The notes below the pieces were generated by a model, which ran no database searches, was not told where the DNA came from, and saw only the letters and a program-made list of their open reading frames with translations. 64,000 nucleotides of DNA from Brachybacterium vulturis. Its GTDB lineage: Bacteria > Actinomycetota > Actinomycetes > Actinomycetales > Dermabacteraceae. Location: the NCBI RefSeq assembly GCF_002407185.1, contig NZ_CP023563.1, forward strand, positions 3,472,001-3,536,000, written 5' to 3'. The position numbers and the translations under genes are program-made. This document shows positions 18,173-27,045 of the stretch, piece by piece. Position 1 is the first letter of the stretch. Each line of letters starts with the position of its first letter.

Positions 18173-19426
18173 GTGGCAGAGCCCCGCTCAGCAGCCCAGG
18201 AGGCCGGCGATCCGAGCACCAGCCCAGAACGCCTCCTCGAGCTCACCGAGAAGCATCCTCAGCTCCACCGGCTGATCGTGCTGAACCCGTCATGCCCCGA
18301 GGTGGCGCGGCGATGGATCCTGGCGACGAACCCGTGGGCCAAGAGCGCCCACGACGAGACCCACGGGGAGCACCCCGCCGAGGCGGGCGAGGAGCCGGGC
18401 TCCGCGGACACCGGCACCGAGGACACCGGCACCGAGGCTCCTGAGGCCGGGGAGCCCGGCGCCGAGGAGCACGACGAGGGCTCCGTCTGGGGCGATCTCG
18501 GCACGAGCTCCGTCGCCGCCACCGGGGCCGACACCGCCCCGCAGGAGATCCCGGAGCCGGCCCCGACCTCCACGGTGCGGATCGCCGAGGACTCCGCCGT
18601 GGTCCCGCTCGGCCCGCCGACCGGGACGCCCGCCGCCCCGGTCGAGGTCCCGGGCCGCCAGCAGTCCCCGACGGCCGGGACCCCGCCACCGGCCTCCCCC
18701 GGCACCGGAGCCGCCGCTGGAGCCGCCGCCTCCGCCCCCTGGACCTATGACGCCCCACCCGCCCCGGGAGCGCATCCACCCACCGCCGCCCCGATCGTCG
18801 GCGCCCCGCCCACGGAGAGCGCGCCGCCCACGGAGAGCGCTCCGGACCAGGACGACGGCTCCCGCAGCGGGCGACGCGCCTGGTACGCCTGCGGCGGCTG
18901 CCTGCTGCTCGCGCTGGTGCTGGTGCTCGTCCTGGCACTGGTGGGCCGTGCCTGGCTCGCCGGCGATGACGAGGAGTATCAGCGGGACAGCTCGACCACC
19001 GCGGCGGAGGAGTCCCCCTCCGCGCAGCCGACGGAGGAACCCACGCAGGAGGAGTCCACCCCGGATCCCGTCTCCCCCGCCCCCGAGGACGCGCGCGAGA
19101 TGACCGAGCTGCGCTCCCCCACCGGGAACATCTCCTGCCTGCTGGAGAAGGACTCGGTGTCCTGCTCCGTCCTCGAGCACGACTACAGCGGCAGCGGCGT
19201 CGAGGGCTGCGAGGCCGGGCCCTTCTCGATCACGGTCGCCGAGGGCGATCCCACCCGCGCCTGCGGCTCGTCCTTCCTCAGCGAGGAGGGCGCGACCCTC
19301 GAGTACGACGACAGCGCGACCTACGGGAATATGGCCTGCACCAGCCGCTTCGACGGCATGACCTGCTGGAACACCCTCACCGGCAAGGGCTTCATGGTGA
19401 ACCGGGCGACGTACGAGACGTTCTGA
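18173..19426 (+). CDS. Membrane protein with N-terminal variant leucine-rich repeat and Cys-rich exterior domain
   Basis: A 417-residue protein in four parts. Residues about 1-55 resemble the actinobacterial leucine-rich-repeat-variant domain (DPSTSPERLLELTEKHPQL, then VARRWILATNPW). Next come about 180 residues of Ala/Pro/Glu-rich linker, then one transmembrane helix (GGCLLLALVLVLVLALVG, about 240-262). The exterior part is an acidic linker plus a roughly 100-residue domain with several Cys (NISCLLEKDSVSCSVLEHDY, then GCEAG, RACGS, NMACTS, MTCWN) likely to form disulfides. The start is a GTG with GGGAG upstream. The function is not known; the layout suits a sensor or scaffold that joins a cytoplasmic repeat to a secreted domain. 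A strong hairpin follows. Confidence 0.75.
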   Translation: MAEPRSAAQEAGDPSTSPERLLELTEKHPQLHRLIVLNPSCPEVARRWILATNPWAKSAHDETHGEHPAEAGEEPGSADTGTEDTGTEAPEAGEPGAEEHDEGSVWGDLGTSSVAATGADTAPQEIPEPAPTSTVRIAEDSAVVPLGPPTGTPAAPVEVPGRQQSPTAGTPPPASPGTGAAAGAAASAPWTYDAPPAPGAHPPTAAPIVGAPPTESAPPTESAPDQDDGSRSGRRAWYACGGCLLLALVLVLVLALVGRAWLAGDDEEYQRDSSTTAAEESPSAQPTEEPTQEESTPDPVSPAPEDAREMTELRSPTGNISCLLEKDSVSCSVLEHDYSGSGVEGCEAGPFSITVAEGDPTRACGSSFLSEEGATLEYDDSATYGNMACTSRFDGMTCWNTLTGKGFMVNRATYETF

Positions 19427-19471
19427 CCCCGGCTGACGTCGACATCGTCGTCAGTGCCCGCTGCGACGCAG

Positions 19472-19528
19472 AACAGCCCCTCCCCGGGAGGGCATCGTTA
19501 CCGATGCCCTCCCAGGTGAGGGGCTGTT
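19472..19528. terminator. Strong bidirectional terminator hairpin
   Basis: The outer 11-bp stem (19472-19482 with 19518-19528) and inner 12-bp stem (19486-19497 with 19502-19513) are both perfect and close on a TTAC tetraloop. A CTGTTTCTTC tail follows on the plus strand. It serves the LRV gene on one strand and tRNA-Thr, only 6 nt away, on the other. Confidence 0.88.
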
Positions 19529-19534
19529 TCTTCG

Positions 19535-19606
19535 AGCTGGAGACGGGAATCGAACCCGCAACCACCTGTTTACAAGACAGGTGCGCTACCGTTGCGCCAC
19601 TCCAGC
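19535..19606 (-). tRNA. tRNA-Thr (anticodon TGT)
   Basis: A 72-nt cloverleaf. The acceptor stem GCTGGAG/CTCCAGC is perfect, the D-arm GCGC/GCGC and T-arm GCGGG-TTCGATT-CCCGT are intact, and the anticodon stem CCTGT/ACAGG holds the loop CTTGTAA with anticodon TGT, reading ACA. CCA is not encoded. The gene ends directly in front of the terminator hairpin. Confidence 0.95.
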
Positions 19607-19650
19607 GGGCGGGGCCGGCCGACGGATCGGCCGGCCCCGGCAAGTGTAGG

Positions 19651-20472
19651 TCAGCCCTCGCCGCCGTCGGACGCGCCTCCGCCGTCGGACGGCGCCGCAC
19701 CGCCGGCGGCCAGCACGGCCTCCCGCAGCGCCCCGGGCCGGCTCCAGACCTCGGGCTCGATGGGAGTGCCGTCGATCTCGACGTACGGGGTGCCGCCGCC
19801 GTTCTCGGCGCCGTAGGGGTCGGCCACCTGCTTCACCCACGGCTCGTACGTGCCCGCGCTCATGCACGACTGGACCGACTCGGAGGCACCGGCCTCCTGC
19901 GCGTACCCCCAGATCTCCTCGTCCGTGAGCCCGGCGGAGCCCTCGGCGGGCTGGTTGGCGAACATCAGCTTCTGGAAGGCCATGACGTTGTCGGGGTCGT
20001 CCTCGTAGACGCACACCATGGCGGCGGCCGCCCGGGTGGAGTAGTCGCCCGTGGTGGACTGGGGATCCAGGAAGTTGCGCGGCACCAGGTGCAGCGTCAT
20101 CTCCTCCGCGTCGACCATCGTCGCGAGATCCTCACCGTTGATCTCCTCGAACTGCCCGCAGAAGGGGCACATGAAGTCCAGGTGGACCTCCACCACGGGC
20201 TTCCCGGAGTCCTCGGGAGCCCCGAGCACGAGATACGGCTGGTCCGCGCTCATGCCCTCGGGCACCGCGACCGGGCCCGCGGGTCTCGTCGCCTGGTACA
20301 CGAAGTACCCGGCGGTGGCGACGATCGCCACCGCGACCACGGTGATGGCGGCGATCACGACGGTGCGCACGGTGCGCTGGCGGGAGAGCTCGGCCTGGCG
20401 CTGCGAGCGCAGCGCCTCCCGCTGCGCTTCACGGCGCTCCTGCGGTGATGGGGACGGACCGGACGCGGCCAT
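19651..20472 (-). CDS. DsbA-family thiol:disulfide oxidoreductase, membrane-anchored
   Basis: A 273-residue protein with a charged cytoplasmic N-terminus, one transmembrane helix (about 38-60) and an exterior thioredoxin-fold domain. The active site is CPFC (C102-C105) in HLDFMCPFCGQF, and the cis-Pro loop is GGGTPYVEID. It should introduce or exchange disulfides in secreted proteins. GAGGAG precedes the ATG at 20472, which decides against a longer upstream start. The adjacent LRV protein has a Cys-rich exterior domain, but that is only a positional association. A Ser/Asp/Gly-rich tail ends the protein. Confidence 0.9.
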   Translation of the reverse strand: MAASGPSPSPQERREAQREALRSQRQAELSRQRTVRTVVIAAITVVAVAIVATAGYFVYQATRPAGPVAVPEGMSADQPYLVLGAPEDSGKPVVEVHLDFMCPFCGQFEEINGEDLATMVDAEEMTLHLVPRNFLDPQSTTGDYSTRAAAAMVCVYEDDPDNVMAFQKLMFANQPAEGSAGLTDEEIWGYAQEAGASESVQSCMSAGTYEPWVKQVADPYGAENGGGTPYVEIDGTPIEPEVWSRPGALREAVLAAGGAAPSDGGGASDGGEG

Positions 20473-20583
20473 GGAATCTCCTCGCCCCGGAAGGGCTGCG
20501 GTGGGTGACGGGTCGGGGATGAGTTTAACGGCCCTCACCTGAATGGCAGCGGGTGTGATCGAGCACTCCGGGCGCTCGAGGGC

Positions 20584-22629
20584 TCAGCCTCTCCAGACCG
20601 CGATGTCGTCGAGCCGTGGTCCGTGGGGGAAGGGGAAGTAGTCGACCATCCCCTCGCGAGCCAGCACCGTGGTGAGCACGGCGCCCAGCAGCAGGAGCAG
20701 GAGCCCCAGCACCACGGCGCTCCAGAGCCGGTCCGGTGCGGCGGCGTCCAGCATCCGGTGCGCTCCGTTGCGGGTGGTGAGACTGCCCAGACCCACCCAG
20801 GTGATCAGCAGCGTGATCGCCATCGCGAGGGCGAAGGCGACCCCGTCCGGCGGGGCGATCCCGCGCAGCAGGGTCCAGCCCGCATCGAAGGCGATGCCCA
20901 CCAGCCCCCCGAGGAGCAGCGGGAGCAGCGCCTGCAGCGCGATCTCCCACAGCGCGATCACGGCCCGGAAGGGACTGGCCAGACCAGCCCGCCAGCTCGG
21001 ACCGGCGCCGGCGGCGCCCCGTATCCGCTGCCTGCTCACGCTCTGGTGCGAGCGCTCCCACGTCCGCGCCATCGCGCCCAGCACCAGCAGCACGGCGAGG
21101 GACATGTAGGGGGCGACCGCGGCGAGGGACACGATGAGCAGGTGCCCGAGCCATACCAGCAGAGGTCTGCGCGGGGGCGGCTCCGGCCAGGCCCCGGGGT
21201 ACAGCGGCTGGCCGCCGAGGGGACCGGGGTGTCCGGGAGCCTGCTGCGGGGGCGCGACCATCGACTGCCGGCCGGGGAGCATCGGGTCCGCGCCGGCGGG
21301 CGGCGGGACGACGGGCAGCGCCCTGGTGGGAGCGCCCATGACCGGCAGCGCCTCGGTGACCGGCTCCTCGGGCGTGGTGACGCGCGGCAGCGCCTCGGTG
21401 GGCTGCGCAGCGGGCTGTTCAGCGGGCTGCGCAGCGGGCTGCTCGGGGCGCTGGACGGCGTGCCGTGCGGTGGGGGGCGGGGCCCCGGCCGGAGCGGCCG
21501 GGGTCGACTGTGCGGTGGGGGCACCGAGCGTCGGCAGCACCGTGGTGCGCTCGGCATCGTCCGCGACCGGCAGCGCGTCGGTCTCCGGCTCCGCGCCCTC
21601 CGGGCGCTGCGCGTCGCTCTCCCGCGCGGCGTCGACGGTGCCTGCCCCGGCCGCCCCGGCGGCACCGGCGGCGGGAGCTGCCACCGGGAGCACAGAGGTG
21701 CGCGCACCGGCCTGGAGGAGATCCGTGTCTCCGGGGTCGTCGTACCGGGTCAGGTCGAGCGCGGCCAGCCGCTCCAGCAGCTGTGCGGGCTCGGGCCGCT
21801 GCGCGGGATCGGACTGCAGCGCCGAGCGCAGCCACTGGGCGAGCTCCGTGGGGACGCCGTCGATGTCGATCTCCCCGCGTTCGGCGCGCAGGAACACCAG
21901 GTCGGCGCGGCCGCTGCCGTAGGGCTCCCGGCCGGTGGCCGCGAAGGCCAGCAGTGCTGCCCAGGCCCACCAGTCCCCCGCCTCGCCGGAGTGGTCCGTG
22001 CGGATCACCTCGGGGTCGAGGTACGCGGCCGTGCCCATCACCAGTCCGGTCGAGGTCAGCCGCGACTCCTCGGCGGCGATCGCGATCCCGAAATCGATGA
22101 TCACCGGATCCAGCCGGTCGCCCTCGGGATCGAAGCCGGCGAGGTCGGCCTCGGTGGCGCCGCGCAGCATGACGTTGCCGGGCTTGAGGTCGCGGTGGAT
22201 CACGCCGGCGCCGTGGATGGCCCGCAGGGTCTCCCCCATCACCAGAGCGATCTCGCGCACCGCCTCGGGGTGCAGACCGCCATGGGTGCGCACCGCGTCC
22301 TCGAGGGTGGGCCCCGGGATGAACTCGGTGACCACGAAGGCCTCCGGGGAGTCGAGCTCGGCGTCGAGGATCCGCACGATGTTGTCATTGCGCACCAGCT
22401 TCTGCGCCGTCACCTCGCGGGCCAGCCGTTCGCGGGCGCGCACGTCCTCGGAGATCTCGTGGCGCAGCAGCTTGAGCGCCACGTCGTTGCCGTCGGCGTC
22501 GTGCGCCCGGTAGACGATCCCCATCCCGCCCGTGCCGATCTTCCCGAGGATCTCGTAGCCGGACTCCTCGGCGAGCGCGGTCAGCCGGGGGTCATGGGCT
22601 GCGCGGCGGGGCGTGCGGGACGGAGGCAT
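20584..22629 (-). CDS. Ser/Thr protein kinase with polytopic C-terminal membrane domain
   Basis: A 681-residue protein. The N-terminal Hanks-type kinase (about residues 20-285) is complete: GTGGMGIVY glycine loop, VALKLL lysine, catalytic HRDLKPGN, IIDFGIA metal-binding loop and GTAAYLDPE activation segment. A 200-residue Pro/Ala/Gln-rich linker with AAQPAEQP units follows. The last 190 residues hold about five hydrophobic helices instead of the single helix plus PASTA or other sensor seen in PknB-type kinases. It probably phosphorylates cytoplasmic proteins in response to a membrane signal. I prefer the ATG at 22629 because TAGCAT precedes it by 7 nt; an in-frame ATG exists at 22638. Confidence 0.88.
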   Translation of the reverse strand: MPPSRTPRRAAHDPRLTALAEESGYEILGKIGTGGMGIVYRAHDADGNDVALKLLRHEISEDVRARERLAREVTAQKLVRNDNIVRILDAELDSPEAFVVTEFIPGPTLEDAVRTHGGLHPEAVREIALVMGETLRAIHGAGVIHRDLKPGNVMLRGATEADLAGFDPEGDRLDPVIIDFGIAIAAEESRLTSTGLVMGTAAYLDPEVIRTDHSGEAGDWWAWAALLAFAATGREPYGSGRADLVFLRAERGEIDIDGVPTELAQWLRSALQSDPAQRPEPAQLLERLAALDLTRYDDPGDTDLLQAGARTSVLPVAAPAAGAAGAAGAGTVDAARESDAQRPEGAEPETDALPVADDAERTTVLPTLGAPTAQSTPAAPAGAPPPTARHAVQRPEQPAAQPAEQPAAQPTEALPRVTTPEEPVTEALPVMGAPTRALPVVPPPAGADPMLPGRQSMVAPPQQAPGHPGPLGGQPLYPGAWPEPPPRRPLLVWLGHLLIVSLAAVAPYMSLAVLLVLGAMARTWERSHQSVSRQRIRGAAGAGPSWRAGLASPFRAVIALWEIALQALLPLLLGGLVGIAFDAGWTLLRGIAPPDGVAFALAMAITLLITWVGLGSLTTRNGAHRMLDAAAPDRLWSAVVLGLLLLLLGAVLTTVLAREGMVDYFPFPHGPRLDDIAVWRG

Positions 22630-22636
22630 GCCCGCC

Positions 22637-22642
22637 ATGCTA
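22637..22642 (-). promoter_or_regulatory. -10 box of leaderless promoter (Ser/Thr kinase)
   Basis: On the minus strand TAGCAT is followed by 7 nt and the ATG at 22629. The box overlaps the alternative upstream ATG. Confidence 0.45.
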
Positions 22643-22827
22643 CGAGGCGCAGGGCGCCGATCGCTCCTGCTTCACCGCACCCCCACAGGGCCCGCACGCG
22701 GTGGACCTGCTCGGGGGCCTCGCCGGGCCCCCACCCGCCGTGAGACGATCAGCGCGCGGCGCGGTGGGCGCCGTGATGCCGCTGCCCCGCAGCACGGCAT
22801 CGACGAGCGAGGGAAGGCACAGCCGCC

Positions 22828-23505
22828 ATGCGATCGAACCTCTTCGACGCGTCCAACCAGGAGCGTCAGACCACCGAACGGTGGGCGCTGCAGTCCAGCA
22901 AGCTGCTGCGCTGCTCCCTGAACCCGCAGGCGCCCGAGATCGTCTCCGCCTCCGGCGCGATGGTCGCCTACCAGGGGCAGATGGACTTCTCGTACCAGGG
23001 CTCCGGCGGCGGCATGAAGCTGCTGAAGAAGATGGCCACCGGCGAGGGTGGCGACATGATGCGCACCCGCGGTCAGGGCGAGATCTTCTACGCCCGCCAG
23101 TCGAACGAGATCTTCCTGATCCAGCTCGAGGGCGAGGCACTCACCCTGAACACCAGGAACATGCTCGCCTTCGACAGCACCATCCAGTGGGACATCAAGT
23201 CCCTCGGCGGTGCGGGATTCATGGCCGGCGGCCTGTTCAACCTGGTCCTCCAGGGCCAGGGCATGGTCGCGGTGACCTCCGACGGCCCGCCGATGCTGCT
23301 GGACTGCTCCCAGCAGCCCACCTACGTGGACCCGCAGGCGGCGGTGTGCTGGTCGGCGAACCTCCAGCCGCAGATCAAGAACGACTTCAAGATGAGCTCG
23401 CTGGTCGGGCGCGGCTCCGGCGAGTCCTTCCAGCTCGGCTTCCACGGCCCGGGCTTCGTGGTGGTGCAGCCCTCCGAGGGGATCCCGGCCGCCACCTCGT
23501 CCTGA
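22828..23505 (+). CDS. AIM24 family protein
   Basis: A 225-residue beta-rich protein of the AIM24/TIGR00266-like family: VSASGAMVAYQGQMDF, a glycine-rich turn, then RTRGQGEIFYARQSNEIF and QGQGMVAVTSDGPPMLLDC. Bacterial members are of unknown function; fungal Aim24 acts in mitochondrial membrane organisation. There is no signal peptide or transmembrane segment. It is 35 nt upstream of the ATP-grasp/alpha-E fusion and in the same direction, so it probably belongs to that operon, though the next gene also seems to have its own -10 box. GAGGGAAGG lies upstream of the ATG. Confidence 0.85.
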   Translation: MRSNLFDASNQERQTTERWALQSSKLLRCSLNPQAPEIVSASGAMVAYQGQMDFSYQGSGGGMKLLKKMATGEGGDMMRTRGQGEIFYARQSNEIFLIQLEGEALTLNTRNMLAFDSTIQWDIKSLGGAGFMAGGLFNLVLQGQGMVAVTSDGPPMLLDCSQQPTYVDPQAAVCWSANLQPQIKNDFKMSSLVGRGSGESFQLGFHGPGFVVVQPSEGIPAATSS

Positions 23506-23528
23506 GCCCCCGCCCGCCGCGGCGCCTC

Positions 23529-23534
23529 TACCAT
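23529..23534 (+). promoter_or_regulatory. -10 box of leaderless promoter (ATP-grasp/alpha-E gene)
   Basis: TACCAT fits TANNNT and is followed by 6 nt and the GTG at 23541, inside the AIM24-ATP-grasp gap. Confidence 0.45.
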
Positions 23535-23540
23535 GATCCA

Positions 23541-25802
23541 GTGACCTCCACACCTCCGCAGGCCCTGGTCGACGAGCTCGCCGCTCTCGGCCCCCGAGGT
23601 CGACAGCGGGCGGCGACCTCGGCGGCGAGCATGTTCGCCGCCGACGTCCCCTCGTCGGCGCCCGTCGTCGATCCCGTCCCGGCGATCCTGGACGCCGAGG
23701 ACTGGTCGCAGCTCTCGGCCGGCCTCGTCCAGCGCATGCGCCTGCTCGACGCGCTCCACGCGGACCTCTACGGTCCGCGCACGGTGCTCGCCGCGGACGT
23801 CGCCCCGGTCGCGCAGCTGCTGCAGGACCCCGCCTATCTCCGCACCGCGACCGGGATCCCGTCCCGCGGCAACCACTCCCTGTTCGCGCTGACCACCACG
23901 GTGGCCCGTACGACCGACGGGTCCTGGGTGGTGCTCGAGGACGCGGTGGACGTGCCCGACGGCGCCGGCACCACCCTCGAGCTGCGTCGGGTGCTCTCCC
24001 GCTGCGCGCCCACGCTGTACCGCTCCACGCCGCTGCGTCGGCTGCATCCCTTCTTCGACACCATCCGCACCTCGCTGCACCAGCGCACGCGCTCCGAGGG
24101 ACGGGCCGGCCGCACCGTGGTCCTCACCGAGGACTCCGAGGATCCGATGCGCGGCTTCGACCACAGCTGGCTGGCGAACCTGCTGGGGGCGCCGATGGTC
24201 TCCGTCGGTGACCTCCGCACCGGCTCGGGCACCCTGACGCTGCGGCTGCCCGGACTGGACTCGGACCCCGGGGACGCGGTCGACGCGCTGCTGCGACTGG
24301 TGCCCTCCCGCCTGCTGGATCCCCTGGACCTGGGGCCGACCCCGCTGGGCGGCGTGACCGGCCTGGTCGAGGCCGCCCGCTGCGGGGACGTGGAGATCTT
24401 CAACCCGCTCGGCGCGGGGCTGCTGGAGAACCCGGACCTGCGGGCCGCCCTGCCCGACCTGTGCCGGCAGCTGTTCCACGAGGACCTGCTGCTGCGGCCC
24501 GCCGAGCCGGGCCTCGAGCAGGCCGGCTGGCTCAGCATGGATCCCGCCGGCGGGGACGAGCTCATCGAGCGCCCGCTGGTGCTCCGTCTGCTGGTGATGG
24601 GCACCGAGGACGGCTACGAGGTGCTGCCCGGCGGGGTCGGGATCACCGCCGACGACGGGCCCGAGGCGCTCAAGGACGTGTGGGTGACCGTGCCCGAGAC
24701 CTCGGCCGTCCCCGCCGAGGGCGAACCGGAGCCGGGAACCGCGGACCAGGCACCGGCCGCTGCTCGCGGCGTGCTGACCGCCTACCCGGCGATGACCCGC
24801 TCGATCGGCTCGGACCTGTTCTGGTTCGGCCGTTATCTCGAGCGGGTGGACTCCACCGCCCGACTGCTGCGCGCGGTGCTGGACACCGTCAACGATCTCG
24901 ACGCGGAGCGCGGTCCCGGGGCCCGGACCGCCCAGGCCGTCCTGCTGGGCGCGGTCACCGACGTGACCACCACCTATCCGGGGTTCCGCGGGCTGGACCT
25001 GGACTCCCACGAGGCGGTGAGCGGGGAGATCGAGTCCCTGCTGACCAGCCGCGGCAGGCCCGGCACGCTCGCGCAGTCCTATGCCGCGCTCACCCACACC
25101 ACCCGCACCCTGCGAGATCTGATCTCGGACGACATCTGGCCGGTGATCGCCCGGATGAACCAGCGCCTGCGCGCCCTCGGCGGGCAGGACACCCAGCCCG
25201 TCGAGCAGCGGCTGACGGACATCGTCGACGGCTGTCTGACCCTCTCCGGCGCCGTCGCCGACTCGATGCCCCGCAACCTGGGCTGGGACCTCACCGAGGC
25301 CGGCCGCAAGATCGAACGCACCATGGGGCTGCTGGCCCTGCTCCGAGCCGTCCTCGGCCACCGGCGCACCCGCGCCGCCGAGGCCCGGATCGCCGGTGCG
25401 GTCGCGCTGGTCACGGAGAGCGGTGCCTCGTACCGGCGCGCCTATCACGCCGCGATCCAGCCGGAGCTGCTGCTGGAGCTGCTGCTGACCGACACCACCC
25501 TGCCGCGCTCGATCGCCTTCCAGCTGGAGCGGCTGGGCCTGGCACTGGACCGGCTGCCGGACGTGGCCCCCTCCCCGGAGCTGCGTGCCCCGCTGATCGC
25601 GCTGCGCTCGCGCCTGGGCGGCTGGGAGGCGCGGGAGCTGCTCCACCCGTTGGGCGGGGAGGCGGCCGACGGCGCCCCGACCGCGCTCCTGGAGGAGGTC
25701 GACGCCGCGATGGACACCCTGCGGGAGCTGGCCACCGCGCTCGAGAACCGCTTCTTCCACCCCTCGGAGTCCACCTCGAGATGGGGGATCGACGATGTCT
25801 GA
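23541..25802 (+). CDS. Fused circularly permuted ATP-grasp-like / alpha-E domain protein
   Basis: A 753-residue fusion of two proteins that are usually separate. Residues about 1-410 match the circularly permuted type 2 ATP-grasp family (COG2308): DAEDWSQLSAGLVQRMRLL, DLYGPRTVLA, WVVLEDAVDVPDG, and later LPGGVGI and ALKDVWVTVPE. Residues about 417-750 are the alpha-E helical domain (COG2307): SDLFWFGRYLERVDSTARLL, then SYAALTHTTRTLRDLISDDI. In the first half the expected segment with the ATP-binding Lys and Gly-rich loop (a K-P-x-x-G-x-G-G-like stretch) is absent: only about 40 residues separate LLENPDLRAALPDLCRQL from RPLVLRLLVMG. Family knowledge predicts a peptide or amide ligase; this copy may be inactive. 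It overlaps the transglutaminase gene. Confidence 0.88.
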   Translation: MTSTPPQALVDELAALGPRGRQRAATSAASMFAADVPSSAPVVDPVPAILDAEDWSQLSAGLVQRMRLLDALHADLYGPRTVLAADVAPVAQLLQDPAYLRTATGIPSRGNHSLFALTTTVARTTDGSWVVLEDAVDVPDGAGTTLELRRVLSRCAPTLYRSTPLRRLHPFFDTIRTSLHQRTRSEGRAGRTVVLTEDSEDPMRGFDHSWLANLLGAPMVSVGDLRTGSGTLTLRLPGLDSDPGDAVDALLRLVPSRLLDPLDLGPTPLGGVTGLVEAARCGDVEIFNPLGAGLLENPDLRAALPDLCRQLFHEDLLLRPAEPGLEQAGWLSMDPAGGDELIERPLVLRLLVMGTEDGYEVLPGGVGITADDGPEALKDVWVTVPETSAVPAEGEPEPGTADQAPAAARGVLTAYPAMTRSIGSDLFWFGRYLERVDSTARLLRAVLDTVNDLDAERGPGARTAQAVLLGAVTDVTTTYPGFRGLDLDSHEAVSGEIESLLTSRGRPGTLAQSYAALTHTTRTLRDLISDDIWPVIARMNQRLRALGGQDTQPVEQRLTDIVDGCLTLSGAVADSMPRNLGWDLTEAGRKIERTMGLLALLRAVLGHRRTRAAEARIAGAVALVTESGASYRRAYHAAIQPELLLELLLTDTTLPRSIAFQLERLGLALDRLPDVAPSPELRAPLIALRSRLGGWEARELLHPLGGEAADGAPTALLEEVDAAMDTLRELATALENRFFHPSESTSRWGIDDV

Positions 25803-26823
25803 GCACACTCACCACGCACCTGCCGCGGGGGCGAGCGCCTCGAGCAGGTCGCGCCGGCGCCCGCTGCTGCCGCTGCGGGAGGAGGAGGGGACCGCGGTCG
25901 AGCCGATGCTCTACCGCGTCCACCACCTCACCTCCTACCACTACGCGAAACCGGTCTCGCGAAACTACGGCCGCGCGCACATCGAACCGCGGGCCACGCC
26001 GCACCAGCGGGTGCTCTCGCACGACGTGGTGGTCGACCCCGCGCCGGCCCGACTCACGGCGCACACCGACTTCTACGGGAACTCCTCGACCTATCTGCTG
26101 GTCGACTCCCCGCACACGCAGCTCGACGTCCACTCCCATGCCCGGGTCACGGTCGCCGAGCGCCGCTACCCGCTGGAGCCCATGTCCCGCCCCTGGGAGC
26201 AGTGCCTGCCCGAGCACTGGGGATCGCTGCTGCCCGAGGCGAGCCTGGACTTCGTCCACCCCTCGCCGCGGATCCCCGCCGGCACCGCGGCCCGGGAGAT
26301 CTCCGCCGAGGTGTTCACCCCCGGGCGTGCGATCGGCGAATGCCTCGCCGACCTCACCGCCCTGATCCACACCGACTTCACCTACGACTCCGCGGCGACC
26401 ACCGTCTCCTCGACCCTCGAGGAGGTGCTCGCCGCCCGGCACGGGGTCTGCCAGGACTTCTCGCATGTGGGCGTCGCCGCGGTGCGCGCCGCCGGACTCG
26501 CGGCCCGGTACGTCTCCGGCTACCTGCGCACCGCCCCGTCGGCCGAGGGCGCGCTGGGCACCGCCCCGGTCGGGGAGATGATCGGCTCGGCCGCCTCCCA
26601 CGCCTGGCTGAGCGTGCTGGTCCCGGGCACCGGCTGGGTGGACATCGATCCCACCAACCGCGCCTTCGTGGACCAGCGCTTCGTGACCACCGCCTGGGGG
26701 CGGGACTATGCGGATGTGCCTCCGCTGAAGGGCATCGTCGTCGGCCCGCCGGGAGCGACCAGCACCCTGGACGTCTCCGTCGGCGTGGTGCCCGAGCCGC
26801 CCGCCGGCAGCAGCCCGGGATGA
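25795..26823 (+). CDS. Transglutaminase-like cysteine peptidase/amidase (COG1305)
   Basis: A 342-residue protein. An N-terminal bacterial transglutaminase-associated beta domain (YRVHHLTSYHYAKPVSRNYG) precedes the transglutaminase-like fold with the catalytic triad visible: Cys in HGVCQDFSHV, His in ASHAWLSVLV and Asp in GWVDIDPTN. The fold in bacteria acts more often as a peptidase or amidase than as a cross-linker. The start overlaps the ATP-grasp/alpha-E stop by 8 nt; because relatives start at MLYRVHH, the Met at about residue 38 (25906) is a possible alternative. The three-gene grouping fits the predicted peptide-synthesis/hydrolysis systems described for COG2308-COG2307-COG1305. Confidence 0.9.
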   Translation: MSEHTHHAPAAGASASSRSRRRPLLPLREEEGTAVEPMLYRVHHLTSYHYAKPVSRNYGRAHIEPRATPHQRVLSHDVVVDPAPARLTAHTDFYGNSSTYLLVDSPHTQLDVHSHARVTVAERRYPLEPMSRPWEQCLPEHWGSLLPEASLDFVHPSPRIPAGTAAREISAEVFTPGRAIGECLADLTALIHTDFTYDSAATTVSSTLEEVLAARHGVCQDFSHVGVAAVRAAGLAARYVSGYLRTAPSAEGALGTAPVGEMIGSAASHAWLSVLVPGTGWVDIDPTNRAFVDQRFVTTAWGRDYADVPPLKGIVVGPPGATSTLDVSVGVVPEPPAGSSPG

Positions 26824-27045
26824 GTGAGGCGCGGGTCCCGCCCGCCGTGATCGCTCTCGCCGCGCTCGCCGCCCCGGCCGTTCGCCGCTCGCGCCCACGT
26901 CGGCCAGCTCACAGTGGCCGGGGTCGTGCCGAATTTCGCATATAGAGTGGTGCGGAAATCCGTGCAGAGCGGAGCGCGGCGCGTGGACCGCAGCCGCCCC
27001 GACCCGCATCCGACCCGGCGCGACGCGCCACGAGACCGAGGTGAG

